Assembly (NCBI RefSeq): GCF_900129505.1
Contig: NZ_LT670818.1
Span: 6,171,001 to 6,235,000 of the forward strand
Length of the DNA stretch: 64,000 nt
Origin: Bradyrhizobium erythrophlei
GTDB lineage: Bacteria > Pseudomonadota > Alphaproteobacteria > Rhizobiales > Xanthobacteraceae
Direction: 5' to 3'
In this document: piece by piece, positions 1-7,817 of the stretch
Layout: each line of letters starts with the position of its first letter
How positions within the stretch are numbered: position 1 is the stretch's first letter
Notes under the pieces: model-generated
The model's input: only the letters and a program-made list of their open reading frames with translations
Database searches by the model: none
Told to the model about the DNA's origin: nothing
Translations under genes and position numbers: made by a program

Positions 1-2
1 CC

Positions 3-1004
3 AAGAACCCGATCGCCGGGACCGGCAACGTCTATTACGAGTCGGGCATCGACCCGTATTATCGCGAACTCTATTTCGAGAAATACGTGAAGCTCGACCC
101 GGCCACGACCGGGCATTACTTCGCCGATATCGGGCAACCGATCGCGATGGCGGACCTGATGCCCCATGACGAGTTCCTGGAAACGCAGTTCTACAGGGAG
201 TGGGCCAAACCGCAGGGCCTGGTGGATTTCGTATCGGCGGTGCTGGACAAGTCGGTGACCTCGGCGGCGCTGTTCGGGGTGTTTCGCCACGAACGCGACG
301 GGACCGTCGACGGCGAGGCGCGCAGGCGCATGCGCCTGATCGTTCCGCACATCCGCCGCGCGGTGCTGGTCGGCAGGCTGATCGATCTCAAATCCGCGGA
401 GGCTGCGACCTTTGCCGATACGCTCGATGGCCTTAGCGTCGGGATCTGCCTGGTCGATGCGGCGGGGCGCATCGTCCATGCCAACGCGGCCTGTCACGTC
501 ATGCTCGACGCCGGCGACCTGTTTTCCACCTCTGGCGGGCGGATCGTCGCGCGTGACGCGGAGATCGATCAAACCCTGCAGCAGCTGTTTGCGGCGGCGA
601 GCGACGGCGACGTGGCGGTCGGGACCCAGGGCATCGCCCTGCCGCTGATCGGGCGGGACGGCGCCCGTTGCGTCGCCCATGTGCTGCCGCTGACCTCGGG
701 CGCAAGGCGCCGGACCGGCGTTGCCTACACCGCAACCGTGGCTTTGTTCATCCGCAAGGTCGCGCTGGAAACTCCTTCGCCTCCGGAAGTCATCGCCCGG
801 ACCTACAGGCTGACCCCGACCGAGTTGCGCGTGCTGCTCGCCATCGTCGAGGTCGGCGGTGTTCCGGAAGTCGCGGTAGCGCTCGGCGTCGCCGAAACCA
901 CGATCAAGACTCATCTCGGCCGCCTGTTCGTCAAGACCGGTGCGGTTCGTCAGGCCGATCTGGTCAAGATCGTCGCGGGATATGCCTCGCCGCTGATCGG
1001 CTAG
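3..1004 (+). CDS. LuxR-type helix-turn-helix regulator (5' end outside window)
   Basis: The reading frame is open from base 3 to the TAG at 1004, so the gene begins upstream of the window and the GTG at 87 need not be its start. The visible part is about 333 residues. A PAS-like stretch in the middle (GLSVGICLVDAAGRIVHAN) could sense a ligand. The last 65 residues form a LuxR/GerE HTH: LTPTELRVLLAIVEVGG is followed by a recognition helix around AETTIKTHLGRLF. Expected role: DNA-binding transcriptional regulator with an N-terminal sensor domain. No target gene is evident; the next gene is a broken ATC-hydrolase homologue on the same strand. The family is secure, the signal unknown. Confidence 0.85.
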   Translation, partial: KNPIAGTGNVYYESGIDPYYRELYFEKYVKLDPATTGHYFADIGQPIAMADLMPHDEFLETQFYREWAKPQGLVDFVSAVLDKSVTSAALFGVFRHERDGTVDGEARRRMRLIVPHIRRAVLVGRLIDLKSAEAATFADTLDGLSVGICLVDAAGRIVHANAACHVMLDAGDLFSTSGGRIVARDAEIDQTLQQLFAAASDGDVAVGTQGIALPLIGRDGARCVAHVLPLTSGARRRTGVAYTATVALFIRKVALETPSPPEVIARTYRLTPTELRVLLAIVEVGGVPEVAVALGVAETTIKTHLGRLFVKTGAVRQADLVKIVAGYASPLIG

Positions 1005-1102
1005 GCGTGCCCATGTTCGGTCAAGCCCAACGTGTCGTTCTCGAAGCGGAATACAGGGGCGTTTGCCGGCGCGATCGCAAGCCGCTAGACTTGCGACGTT
1101 GG

Positions 1103-1128
1103 CTTGCGAGGACAACTTGCGAGGACAA
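1103..1128 (+). repeat. 13-bp perfect tandem duplication carrying the Shine-Dalgarno
   Basis: CTTGCGAGGACAA occurs twice back to back (1103-1115 and 1116-1128) and ends one base before the ATG at 1130. The GAGGA in each copy resembles a ribosome binding site, so the SD is duplicated; only the second copy has sensible spacing. Confidence 0.8.
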
Positions 1129-1129
1129 A

Positions 1130-1630
1130 ATGAGCAGCGTCATTGACGACTATCTCGTGGATCCCAAGGCATCCCTGCTGGATAAGACACGCATGCAGGC
1201 TCAGGTTCTGGTGCCGGTGCTTCGTGCGCTTCGTGCCGAGCTGGGCAAGGGCAAGGCCGACGCCATCGTGAAGCAGGCGTTGCGCGACTGGTCGAGGCAG
1301 TTGTTCGCCGCGATCGGCGATAGCATCGAGGGCAGCCCGCGGCGCAAATGGGCGACTATCAATAGCGTGTTCGGCGAGGTTTCGGGCTGAGAGGTCGAGG
1401 TCGAAATTCTGCGCCATGACAAGGAGGCGCTGGACATCGACGTGACGCGCTGCCGCTTTGCCGAATTCTTCCGTGCCCTCGGCGAACCCGAACTCGGTGC
1501 GCTGTTGATTTGCGAGGCGGATTTCGACATCGCAGCGGTCGGCGCAGGCGAGGTCAGCCTGGACCGTGCCCAGACGCTGATGCAGGGCGCGCCGAGCTGC
1601 ACCTTCCGCTACAAATTCGCGCCGAGGTGA
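1130..1630 (+). pseudogene. ATC hydrolase-like protein interrupted by one in-frame TGA
   Basis: Reading from the ATG at 1130 (SD GAGGACAAA) gives 86 residues (LLDKTRMQAQVLVPVLRALR...) and then TGA at 1388-1390. The same frame continues without a shift to the TGA at 1630 for another 79 residues, including CRFAEFFRALGEPELGALLI. Together the two parts match the layout of L-2-amino-thiazoline-4-carboxylic acid hydrolase-family proteins (recognised from memory, not searched), which are usually one chain of about 150-200 residues. The codons on both sides look normal, so the nonsense change is recent, a sequencing error, or a readthrough site. If intact, the protein would be a small cytoplasmic hydrolase-like enzyme. 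The substrate is uncertain. Confidence 0.7.
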
Positions 1631-1922
1631 TCCTCTCCGCAAGGTCGCCGTGAACGGCGTTGGCAAACATCGTGGCCGCCGATGTGATGTCAGTGGCCTC
1701 CTCCGATCGGAGGACGAGGGAAGCCGGGACAGTTCGAGTTTCCTCCGAAGTGTCATACTTGGGCGCAGCGCTCGCCGCGCGCTCGGCTCTATTTTGAAAA
1801 AGCCGCCGCCATGGAATTGCCTTTCGATTCCTGCGTATGGTCCCCAGATTGCCATCCCCGCGGCTGCGTGGCTTAGTCTTTTGCCCCCGCAGCCGATCCC
1901 GCAGCAAACCCACGCGACGAGC

Positions 1923-3188
1923 ATGAGCGACGAACCGCCCGCGAACACCATCGTGGCGCCATTGCCGGGCGCACCGCGCCGCGGCGCGGTGGCTTTCATC
2001 TTCGTCACCATTCTGCTCGACATGTTCGCGCTCGGTCTGATCCTGCCGATCCTGCCAAAACTCGTCGAAAGTTTCGTCAACAACGATACCGCGCGCGCGG
2101 CGGAGATTTTCGGGCTGTTCGGCACTGCCTGGGCGCTGATGCAATTCGTGTTTTCGCCGGTTCTCGGCGGCCTGTCGGACCGCTTCGGCCGACGGCCGGT
2201 GGTGCTGTTGTCGAATCTCGGTCTCGCGCTGGATTATGTGCTGATGGCCCTGGCGCCGTCGCTGACCTGGCTTTTCATCGGCCGGGTGATCTCGGGCATT
2301 ACCTCGGCCAGCGTCTCCACCGCCTTCGCCTACATCGCGGACGTGACGCCGCCGGAGCAGCGCGCGGCGACGTTCGGCAAGATCGGCGTGGCCTTCGGCG
2401 CCGGATTCATTCTTGGACCGGCGGTTGGCGGGCTGCTCGGCGGCATGGATCCGCGGCTGCCGTTCTGGGTAGCGGCGGGCTTGAGCTTTGCCAACACGCT
2501 GTATGGCCTTTTGATCCTGCCCGAATCGCTTCCGGAAGATCGCCGCTCGCCGTTCCACTGGAAGAGCGCCAATCCGCTGGGCGCGCTGCGCCTGTTAGGC
2601 TCCGATCGCGTGCTGACGGGTCTGTCGGTGGTGAACTTCCTGGCCCAGGTCGCGCATGTCGTGTTGCCGTCGACCTTCGTGCTCTATGCGACCTATCGTT
2701 ATGGCTGGGACGCGACGACGGTCGGTCTGACGCTGGCCATGGTCGGGGTCTGCTCGATGGCGGTGCAGGGGCTTGCGATCGGGCCGATCGTGAAAAGGCT
2801 CGGCGAACGCCGCGCGCTGCTGCTCGGGCTTTTCTCCGGTGCCGCCGGTTTTTTGATCTACGGCGCGGCGCCGACGGGGCCGCTGTTCTGGCTCGGCATT
2901 CCCGTGATGTCGCTATGGGGCGTGGCGGGCGCGGCGACGCAGGCGCTGACGACGCAACTGGTCGCGCCAGACCAGCAGGGCCAGTTGCAGGGCGCGACAT
3001 CGAGCGTGCAGAGCGTGTCGCAGATGCTCGGCCCGTTTCTGTTCACGCTGACCTTTGCGTATTTCATCGGCGCCAGCGCGCCGTTCAAATTGCCGGGCGC
3101 GCCGTTTCTGCTGGCGGGGCTGCTGTTGCTGCTGGCGCTTCTGCTCGCGATGCGGACATTGGCAACACGGACAAAAAGCGAGCGCTAG
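1923..3188 (+). CDS. MFS transporter, TetA-like drug:H+ antiporter type
   Basis: 421 residues from the ATG at 1923 (MSDEPPANT). The frame is open 270 bases further upstream, but that part has no membrane character and the hydrophobic protein begins here. About twelve hydrophobic segments are visible. The signature loop between TM2 and TM3 reads GGLSDRFGRRPVVLLS, the classical MFS motif A (GxLaDrxGrkxxl). A motif C-like GAGFILGPAVGG lies in TM5, which marks proton-driven exporters. It is an inner-membrane efflux pump of the tetracycline-resistance protein subfamily; the natural substrate is not deducible. It stands alone and converges on the DLH-like gene. Confidence 0.88.
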   Translation: MSDEPPANTIVAPLPGAPRRGAVAFIFVTILLDMFALGLILPILPKLVESFVNNDTARAAEIFGLFGTAWALMQFVFSPVLGGLSDRFGRRPVVLLSNLGLALDYVLMALAPSLTWLFIGRVISGITSASVSTAFAYIADVTPPEQRAATFGKIGVAFGAGFILGPAVGGLLGGMDPRLPFWVAAGLSFANTLYGLLILPESLPEDRRSPFHWKSANPLGALRLLGSDRVLTGLSVVNFLAQVAHVVLPSTFVLYATYRYGWDATTVGLTLAMVGVCSMAVQGLAIGPIVKRLGERRALLLGLFSGAAGFLIYGAAPTGPLFWLGIPVMSLWGVAGAATQALTTQLVAPDQQGQLQGATSSVQSVSQMLGPFLFTLTFAYFIGASAPFKLPGAPFLLAGLLLLLALLLAMRTLATRTKSER

Positions 3189-3220
3189 ATTAGCCAGCGC
3201 CCGTCGTGCAACAGTTCAGT

Positions 3221-4078
3221 TTACCGGCGCTCGTCAATGTTGGCGTGGAGGAATTCACGCAGCGCCTCGCTTGCCTGATCGGCGGCCGGCTTGTTGACCT
3301 CCAGACGATGCCCGCGATACCAGGTTGGCGACTTCAGGACCGGAAGATCAAATGCGAAATAGGCGTCGGGATAGACGATGAGCTTGACCGGCGCGCCTGC
3401 TCCCCTCTGCCGGGAAATTCCCATGTCGTCTTCGCCGGCGGCCATTTTGCGGCAGGCATCCGCCGTGGCGACGTCGTCGCGCTCGCCGATCAGGATCAGG
3501 GTGGGAACGGCCATGTTTCCCTTGAAGCTGCTGCACAGCGGATAAAACGCCGCCGCCGCGCGAAATTTGTGTTCGGCCGCCTGTTCGATCTCGCCATGCT
3601 CGACGGCCGCAAGCGTCTGCATGGCGCCCCATGCAAAGCCTGCAATGGCCACGCGCTTTGCATCGACGAAGTTTTTCTGAACGAGGAAATTCAGGCCTCG
3701 ATAGGCATCGAGGACGAGGTCCGGGTTTTCGTCCAGGCCGTGGTCGCAATGCCTGATCCCGCGCGGGCCGAAACCGTCGACCGTCAGCGTGACGTAGCCC
3801 CAGGAGAAAAGTCTGGCTCCCCAGTCTTCATCGGCCAGCCCGGCATATTCACTGCAGGCGGGCAACAGCACGACGGCAGGAAAGCGCCCGCTGCCTTCGG
3901 GCCGCCGGAGCCAACCGCGCAGGTCGAACGGCAACGGGCTGAGTGAAATTTCGACCAGCTCGGCGGGCGGGGCGGGTGGTTGCTGCGCGTTGCAGGCGAG
4001 CGAATTACCGAGGCAGAGGGCGATCGAGAGAGCCCTGATTTCGAACAGGTACCGTCGAGGCGATGGAATAACGGACAT
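3221..4078 (-). CDS. exported dienelactone hydrolase-fold protein lacking catalytic residues
   Basis: 285 residues. The N-terminus has a hydrophobic stretch (about residues 11-30) that looks like a signal peptide, so it is probably periplasmic. The fold follows the dienelactone hydrolase family: strand VAIAGFAWG at the nucleophile elbow (143-151), an acid at Asp201/Asp202 in LILIGERDD, and the block VYPDAYFAFD near 235-244. In active relatives the elbow is G-x-C/S-x-G and the last block has His before the aromatic-Asp pair. Here the nucleophile position is Ala149 and the His position is Phe241. Seen: two of the three triad residues are absent. Inferred: a non-hydrolytic binding protein or an enzyme with a moved active site. 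It stands alone between two convergent or unrelated genes. Confidence 0.8.
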   Translation of the reverse strand: MSVIPSPRRYLFEIRALSIALCLGNSLACNAQQPPAPPAELVEISLSPLPFDLRGWLRRPEGSGRFPAVVLLPACSEYAGLADEDWGARLFSWGYVTLTVDGFGPRGIRHCDHGLDENPDLVLDAYRGLNFLVQKNFVDAKRVAIAGFAWGAMQTLAAVEHGEIEQAAEHKFRAAAAFYPLCSSFKGNMAVPTLILIGERDDVATADACRKMAAGEDDMGISRQRGAGAPVKLIVYPDAYFAFDLPVLKSPTWYRGHRLEVNKPAADQASEALREFLHANIDERR

Positions 4079-4193
4079 GGGGCGCCCCCTTCGTCGTTCT
4101 CCAGGCCGGCCAACATACCCCTGATTGAAGACGAGCGCTCCGTTCTGATCTGCAGCCGGCCGGACTTTTGCAAATCCGGCCCGCCGCCATCGA

Positions 4194-5420
4194 TTATTTC
4201 TTCAGTAACGGACAGTCGCTGGCCTCGAGCGGCTTTGCGGCGTCTTCGGGCGAGATCGTGGCGACCAGCTTGTAGTAGTCCCACGGATATTTCGACTCTT
4301 CCGGCTTCTTCACCTCGAACAGATAGGCTGGAATGAGACGGCGGCCGTCGGCCCGCAGCGGGCCCTTGCCGAACAGGGGATCGTCGGTCGGCAGTTCCTT
4401 CATCTTGGCGACTACCTTGGCGCCGTCATGCGGATTGCTGCCGAGCGCTTCCATCGCCTTCAGATAGTGTAACGCCATGGCGTAGTTGCCGGCCTGGGTC
4501 ATCGACGGCATCGGGTTCTTGCTCGCCAAAGCGGAGAACCGCTTCGACCATGCGCGGGTGGCGTCGTTCATGTCCCAGTAGAAGGATTCCGTGAAGGTCA
4601 GGCCCTGCGCGGTCTTCAGGCCGAGCGAATGCACGTCGTTGATGAAGAGCAGCAGCGCGGCGAGCTTCTGGCCGCCCGCGACGATGCCGAATTCGGCCGC
4701 CTGCTTGATCGCGTTGGTGGTGTCGCCGCCGGCATTGGCGAGGCCGACCACCTTCGCCTTCGAGGCCTGCGCCTGCAGCAGGAACGACGAGAAGTCCGAC
4801 GTATTGATCGGATGCTTGACGCCGCCCAGCACCTTGCCGCCATTGGTGGTGACCACCGCGATAGTGTCACGCTCAAGCGCTGCGCCGAACGCATAATCCG
4901 CGGTCAGGAAGAACCAGCTGTCGCCGCCGGCCTTGGTCAGCGCCTTGCCGGTGCCGTTGGCGAGCATGTAGGTATCGTAGGTGAACGAGACCGTATTCGG
5001 CGTGCAGGCCTTGCCGGTGAGGTCGGCGCTAGCCGCGCCGGAGTTGAGCAGCACCGCGTTCTTTTCCTTGACGAGGTTGCTTACGGCAAGGGCCACGCCG
5101 GAATTCGGCGTATCGGCGATCGCATCGACCTTGTCGTTGTCGATCCATCCCCGGGCGATGTTGACGCCGACATCCGGCTTGTTCTGGTGATCGCCGCTCA
5201 CGACGTCGATCTTCCACCCCTTCTTGGTGAGGCCGGAATCCTCGACCGCCATCTTCACCGCAACCACCGAATTGGGGCCGCCGATGTCGGCATACAGGCT
5301 CGACATGTCGTTGAGCACGCCGATCTTGACCGTCTTGTCCTGGGCAAATGCCGACGTGGCGAGCGTAACCGCCGCGCACGCGAGCAACGCGGCAGTGCGC
5401 CGCGCAAATGTCGTCCTCAT
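4194..5420 (-). CDS. ABC transporter substrate-binding protein, Leu/Ile/Val (LivJ) type
   Basis: 408 residues from the ATG at 5420, chosen because GGAGGATACCTTA precedes it and the protein opens with a signal peptide (MRTTFARRTAALLAC, cleavage near SAFAQD). The frame is open further upstream but has no signal there. The mature part is a type I periplasmic binding protein (Peripla_BP_6): KIGVLNDMSSLYADIGG at the start, the usual two-lobed alternation, and a C-terminal K-ELPTDDPLFGKG region. It would capture a small organic ligand (amino acid, aromatic acid or similar) in the periplasm. No permease or ATPase gene lies beside it, so it must pair with a transporter encoded elsewhere. A perfect palindrome GTTCGATCGAAC (5482-5493) sits 62 bases upstream. 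Confidence 0.88.
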   Translation of the reverse strand: MRTTFARRTAALLACAAVTLATSAFAQDKTVKIGVLNDMSSLYADIGGPNSVVAVKMAVEDSGLTKKGWKIDVVSGDHQNKPDVGVNIARGWIDNDKVDAIADTPNSGVALAVSNLVKEKNAVLLNSGAASADLTGKACTPNTVSFTYDTYMLANGTGKALTKAGGDSWFFLTADYAFGAALERDTIAVVTTNGGKVLGGVKHPINTSDFSSFLLQAQASKAKVVGLANAGGDTTNAIKQAAEFGIVAGGQKLAALLLFINDVHSLGLKTAQGLTFTESFYWDMNDATRAWSKRFSALASKNPMPSMTQAGNYAMALHYLKAMEALGSNPHDGAKVVAKMKELPTDDPLFGKGPLRADGRRLIPAYLFEVKKPEESKYPWDYYKLVATISPEDAAKPLEASDCPLLKK

Positions 5421-5541
5421 TAAGGTATCCTCCAGCTGTGAAATCAGGGCGGCCCTCTTGCTGGAGCCTTGTCCCGTTAGGGTTCGATCGAACAGACGAT
5501 CTCCTTCCCCGATAGACTTTCTTGCGCTGCACTGCAACGTG

Positions 5542-6696
5542 TTATCGTAGCGCATCCGACGTTAGTCTAAACTTCTGGATTCGCTTTCCGGTATCAACCT
5601 CGGCGGTATACACGTTGCCCCTGGCGTCGACCGCCATGGCATGGATCCAGTGGAATTGGCCGGCGTTACGGCCGTTTCGGCCGAAACTGCCGACCACGGT
5701 GCCGTCGTCGCGCTTCAGCACCCGGATCTCGTTGTTCTCGCCGTCGGCGGAGAGCAAATAGGTCTGCTTCGGGTCGGGCCAGATCGCGATGTCCCAGACC
5801 GCGCCATTGCCGAGCGTGTTTTTCTCGAAGAACCATTCCTTGACGAAGGTACCGTCCTTTTTGAACACCTGGATGCGGTCGTTGATGCGGTCGCAGACAT
5901 AGACCAGCCCGTCATTGGCGATCTTCACGCAATGCACGGGATTGGCGAATTGCTGCGACACCGGCGCCTTTGGGTCGTAGGGCGGCTGCTTGGCGTCATC
6001 GGGCTTGTTGCCATAGGCGCCCCAGTGCCGCTTGTAGGCGCCGGTGGTCGAATCGAACACGATGACGCGGTGGTTGCCGTAGCCGTCGGCGACATAGATT
6101 TCGTTCGCTTCCTTGTCGATCGCGGTTTCCGCAGGTTTTCCGAGCTGCGTGGTGTCGTTGCTTCCCTTGCTCGGCGCGATCTGGCCGATCTGCGACACGA
6201 ACTTGCCGTCGAGGGTGAATTTCAGGATCGCGTTGTCATTGTCGGCATTGCCGCCGATCCACACGAACCCTCTTTCATCGACCTCGATGCCGTGCTCGCG
6301 GCCGACCCATTCATAGCCTTCGCCGGGCCCGCCCCACGAGCGCAAGAGATTGCCGTCGGTGTCGAATTCCAAGACCGGCGGCGCCGAGACGCAGCATTTC
6401 GAGCGCGGCGGCGTTAGGGCAGCGCCTTTCTCGTCGTCGGTCAGCGAGCGCGGGCGGTGGATGACCCAGATATGGCCCTGCCAGTCGACGGTAATGCCGC
6501 CGACCTGGCCGAGGATCCAGTTGTTCGGCAGCGGCTTCGGCCACGACGCATCGACCGCGAAGGTCGGAATTTCGCCGGCAACAGCCGTGCGCGTCAGCGC
6601 GGGCGCGGCGATGAGGACGGCGGATGTGACGACGAGGGAAACGATTTTGCAAAGCCGCGCGGCGGCGAAGCGACCGTGATAGAGCATCGGCGTCAT
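5542..6696 (-). CDS. NHL-repeat six-bladed beta-propeller protein, exported
   Basis: 384 residues. The start at 6696 is fixed by GGGAGGATGCC just before the ATG. Residues 1-41 form a signal peptide ending around AVAGE. The body is a chain of NHL-type blades: WVIHRPRSL, EFDTDGNLLRSWGGPGEG, GFVWIGGNADNDNAILKF, NEIYVADGYGNHRVIVFD, GLVYVCDRINDRIQVFKKDG and RGNVYTAEVDTGKRIQKFR. The spacing and the repeated G-x-h-Y/W-V-x-D pattern resemble peptidyl-alpha-hydroxyglycine alpha-amidating lyase-like propellers, but the enzymatic activity is not established by sequence. It is likely periplasmic, and probably binds a ligand or acts as a dehydrogenase-like scaffold. It runs in the same direction as the solute-binding protein gene, 121 bases apart, so co-expression is possible. 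Confidence 0.82.
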   Translation of the reverse strand: MTPMLYHGRFAAARLCKIVSLVVTSAVLIAAPALTRTAVAGEIPTFAVDASWPKPLPNNWILGQVGGITVDWQGHIWVIHRPRSLTDDEKGAALTPPRSKCCVSAPPVLEFDTDGNLLRSWGGPGEGYEWVGREHGIEVDERGFVWIGGNADNDNAILKFTLDGKFVSQIGQIAPSKGSNDTTQLGKPAETAIDKEANEIYVADGYGNHRVIVFDSTTGAYKRHWGAYGNKPDDAKQPPYDPKAPVSQQFANPVHCVKIANDGLVYVCDRINDRIQVFKKDGTFVKEWFFEKNTLGNGAVWDIAIWPDPKQTYLLSADGENNEIRVLKRDDGTVVGSFGRNGRNAGQFHWIHAMAVDARGNVYTAEVDTGKRIQKFRLTSDALR

Positions 6697-6810
6697 GGCA
6701 TCCTCCCGATTTTTTGCACGCGGGTTTTTCCCGCCTGGGAGGCAGTCAATCGTGGCGCGGAATGGGAGTCAATTGTTCGGAGAGGGCAAAGACGGCCGCC
6801 TCATCATCTG

Positions 6811-6913
6811 CCGTCATCCCCGCGAAGGCGGGGGAACCAGTATTCCAGAGACGTCGTGATTGAACCGATAAGCCGCGGCGTACTGGTTCGCACGCCTTCG
6901 CGGGCGATGACGG
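6811..6913. repeat. imperfect palindromic intergenic element, about 103 bp
   Basis: The left arm begins ccgtcatccccgcgaaggcg (6811) and the right arm ends cgccttcgcgggcgatgacgg (6913). The reverse complement of the right arm matches the left arm over roughly 30 bases, continuing through GAACCAGTA on the left and TACTGGTTC on the right. It would form a long hairpin. Elements with CGTCATCCCCGCGAAGGCGGGG and CCAGTATTCCAGAGACG are common between genes in Bradyrhizobium (recalled, not searched). Confidence 0.8.
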
Positions 6914-6949
6914 CTGTTGACACTGAAGGCGTATGCCAGTCACGAGATT

Positions 6950-7693
6950 TCAGGCCGGTGCCCTGAAACTCAGGAGCTTGCGAGTCTTGTAATCAAAAAA
7001 CTTGCCGGTCTCGGTCCAGTCCGGCGCGCACATCGGCAGGATGAATTCGGCGGCCTGTTCCGGCGTGTCCAGCGTCATCGGGTCTTCGCCGGGGAATACG
7101 GTAGCGCGCATCCGGGTGCGGATCGGGCCGGGATTGAACAAATTGACGCGAACCCGCGTCGATGCCGTCTCGTTGGCCCACACCCGCACCAGCGCCTCCA
7201 GCGCGGCTTTGGAAGCGGCGTAGGGGCCGACATAGGCAAGCGCCTTGTTCGCGGCGCCCGACGTGACGAACACCGCGCGGCCGGCGTCGGATTGTTTCAG
7301 CAGCGGCTCCATGCAGCGGATCAGCTGGAAGTTCGCGGTGACGTTGACCGCCATCACGTCGTTCCACGGCTTCAATTCGATGTGCCCGAGCGGCGAGGAG
7401 GGGCCGGCGACGCCGGCATTGCCGACGAGAATGTCGATTCTGCCGTGGCGCTCGTGCAGCGCGGCGCCAAGCCGGGCGACGCCATCGAAATCGGTGAGGT
7501 TGAGCGGCACCAGCGTCGTGGCTCCGCCGTCTTTACGGATCTCGTCGTCGAGCTCTTCCAGCCCGGCTTGCGTCCGCGCCACCGCCACCACATGCGCGCC
7601 GGCCTTGGCAAGCGCCCGCGCGGTGGCATAGCCGATGCCGCGCGAGGCGCCGGTGACGAGAGCGATGCGGGTGGCGAGAGGAAAGCTGGTCAT
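6950..7693 (-). CDS. short-chain dehydrogenase/reductase (SDR)
   Basis: 247 residues from the ATG at 7693 (MTSFPLATRIALVTG). An upstream in-frame ATG at 7756 lies inside the palindromic element and is unlikely. Classical SDR features: NAD(P)-binding TGASRGIG (about 14-21), NAG in ILVGNAGVAG, catalytic Ser in VFVTSGAAN, YxxxK in PYAASKAAL, and a PGPIRTRM segment after it. The C-terminus (TGKFFDYKTRKLLSF) is family-typical. It is a cytoplasmic NAD(P)-dependent oxidoreductase of unknown substrate. It lies just downstream of purF on the same strand, but a palindromic element separates them. Confidence 0.88.
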   Translation of the reverse strand: MTSFPLATRIALVTGASRGIGYATARALAKAGAHVVAVARTQAGLEELDDEIRKDGGATTLVPLNLTDFDGVARLGAALHERHGRIDILVGNAGVAGPSSPLGHIELKPWNDVMAVNVTANFQLIRCMEPLLKQSDAGRAVFVTSGAANKALAYVGPYAASKAALEALVRVWANETASTRVRVNLFNPGPIRTRMRATVFPGEDPMTLDTPEQAAEFILPMCAPDWTETGKFFDYKTRKLLSFRAPA

Positions 7694-7723
7694 CGAGGCC
7701 AATTCCGGAGCAGCAAATTCGGT

Positions 7724-7810
7724 GTCATACGCGGGCTTGACCCGCGTATCCATCACTTCGCAAGAGGTCTTTCGCAGTGGATGGATTGCCGGGTCAAGCC
7801 CGGCAATGAT
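7724..7810. repeat. imperfect palindromic intergenic element, about 87 bp
   Basis: Left arm tcatacgcgggcttgacccg and right arm gccgggtcaagcccggcaat are near reverse complements, with further pairing between TATCCATCA and GGATGGAT, leaving a loop around cttcgcaagaggtctttcg. It belongs to the GGGTCAAGCCCGGCAATGA class of Bradyrhizobium intergenic hairpins (recalled). It sits between the stop of purF and the SDR start and could act as a transcription boundary or mRNA stabiliser. Confidence 0.8.
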
Positions 7811-7817
7811 GAGCCAT

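Noticed and set aside
5482..5493. Perfect palindrome GTTCGATCGAAC upstream of the first solute-binding protein
   Set aside because: Short, and GATC-containing palindromes are frequent; no second copy or regulator links it to control.
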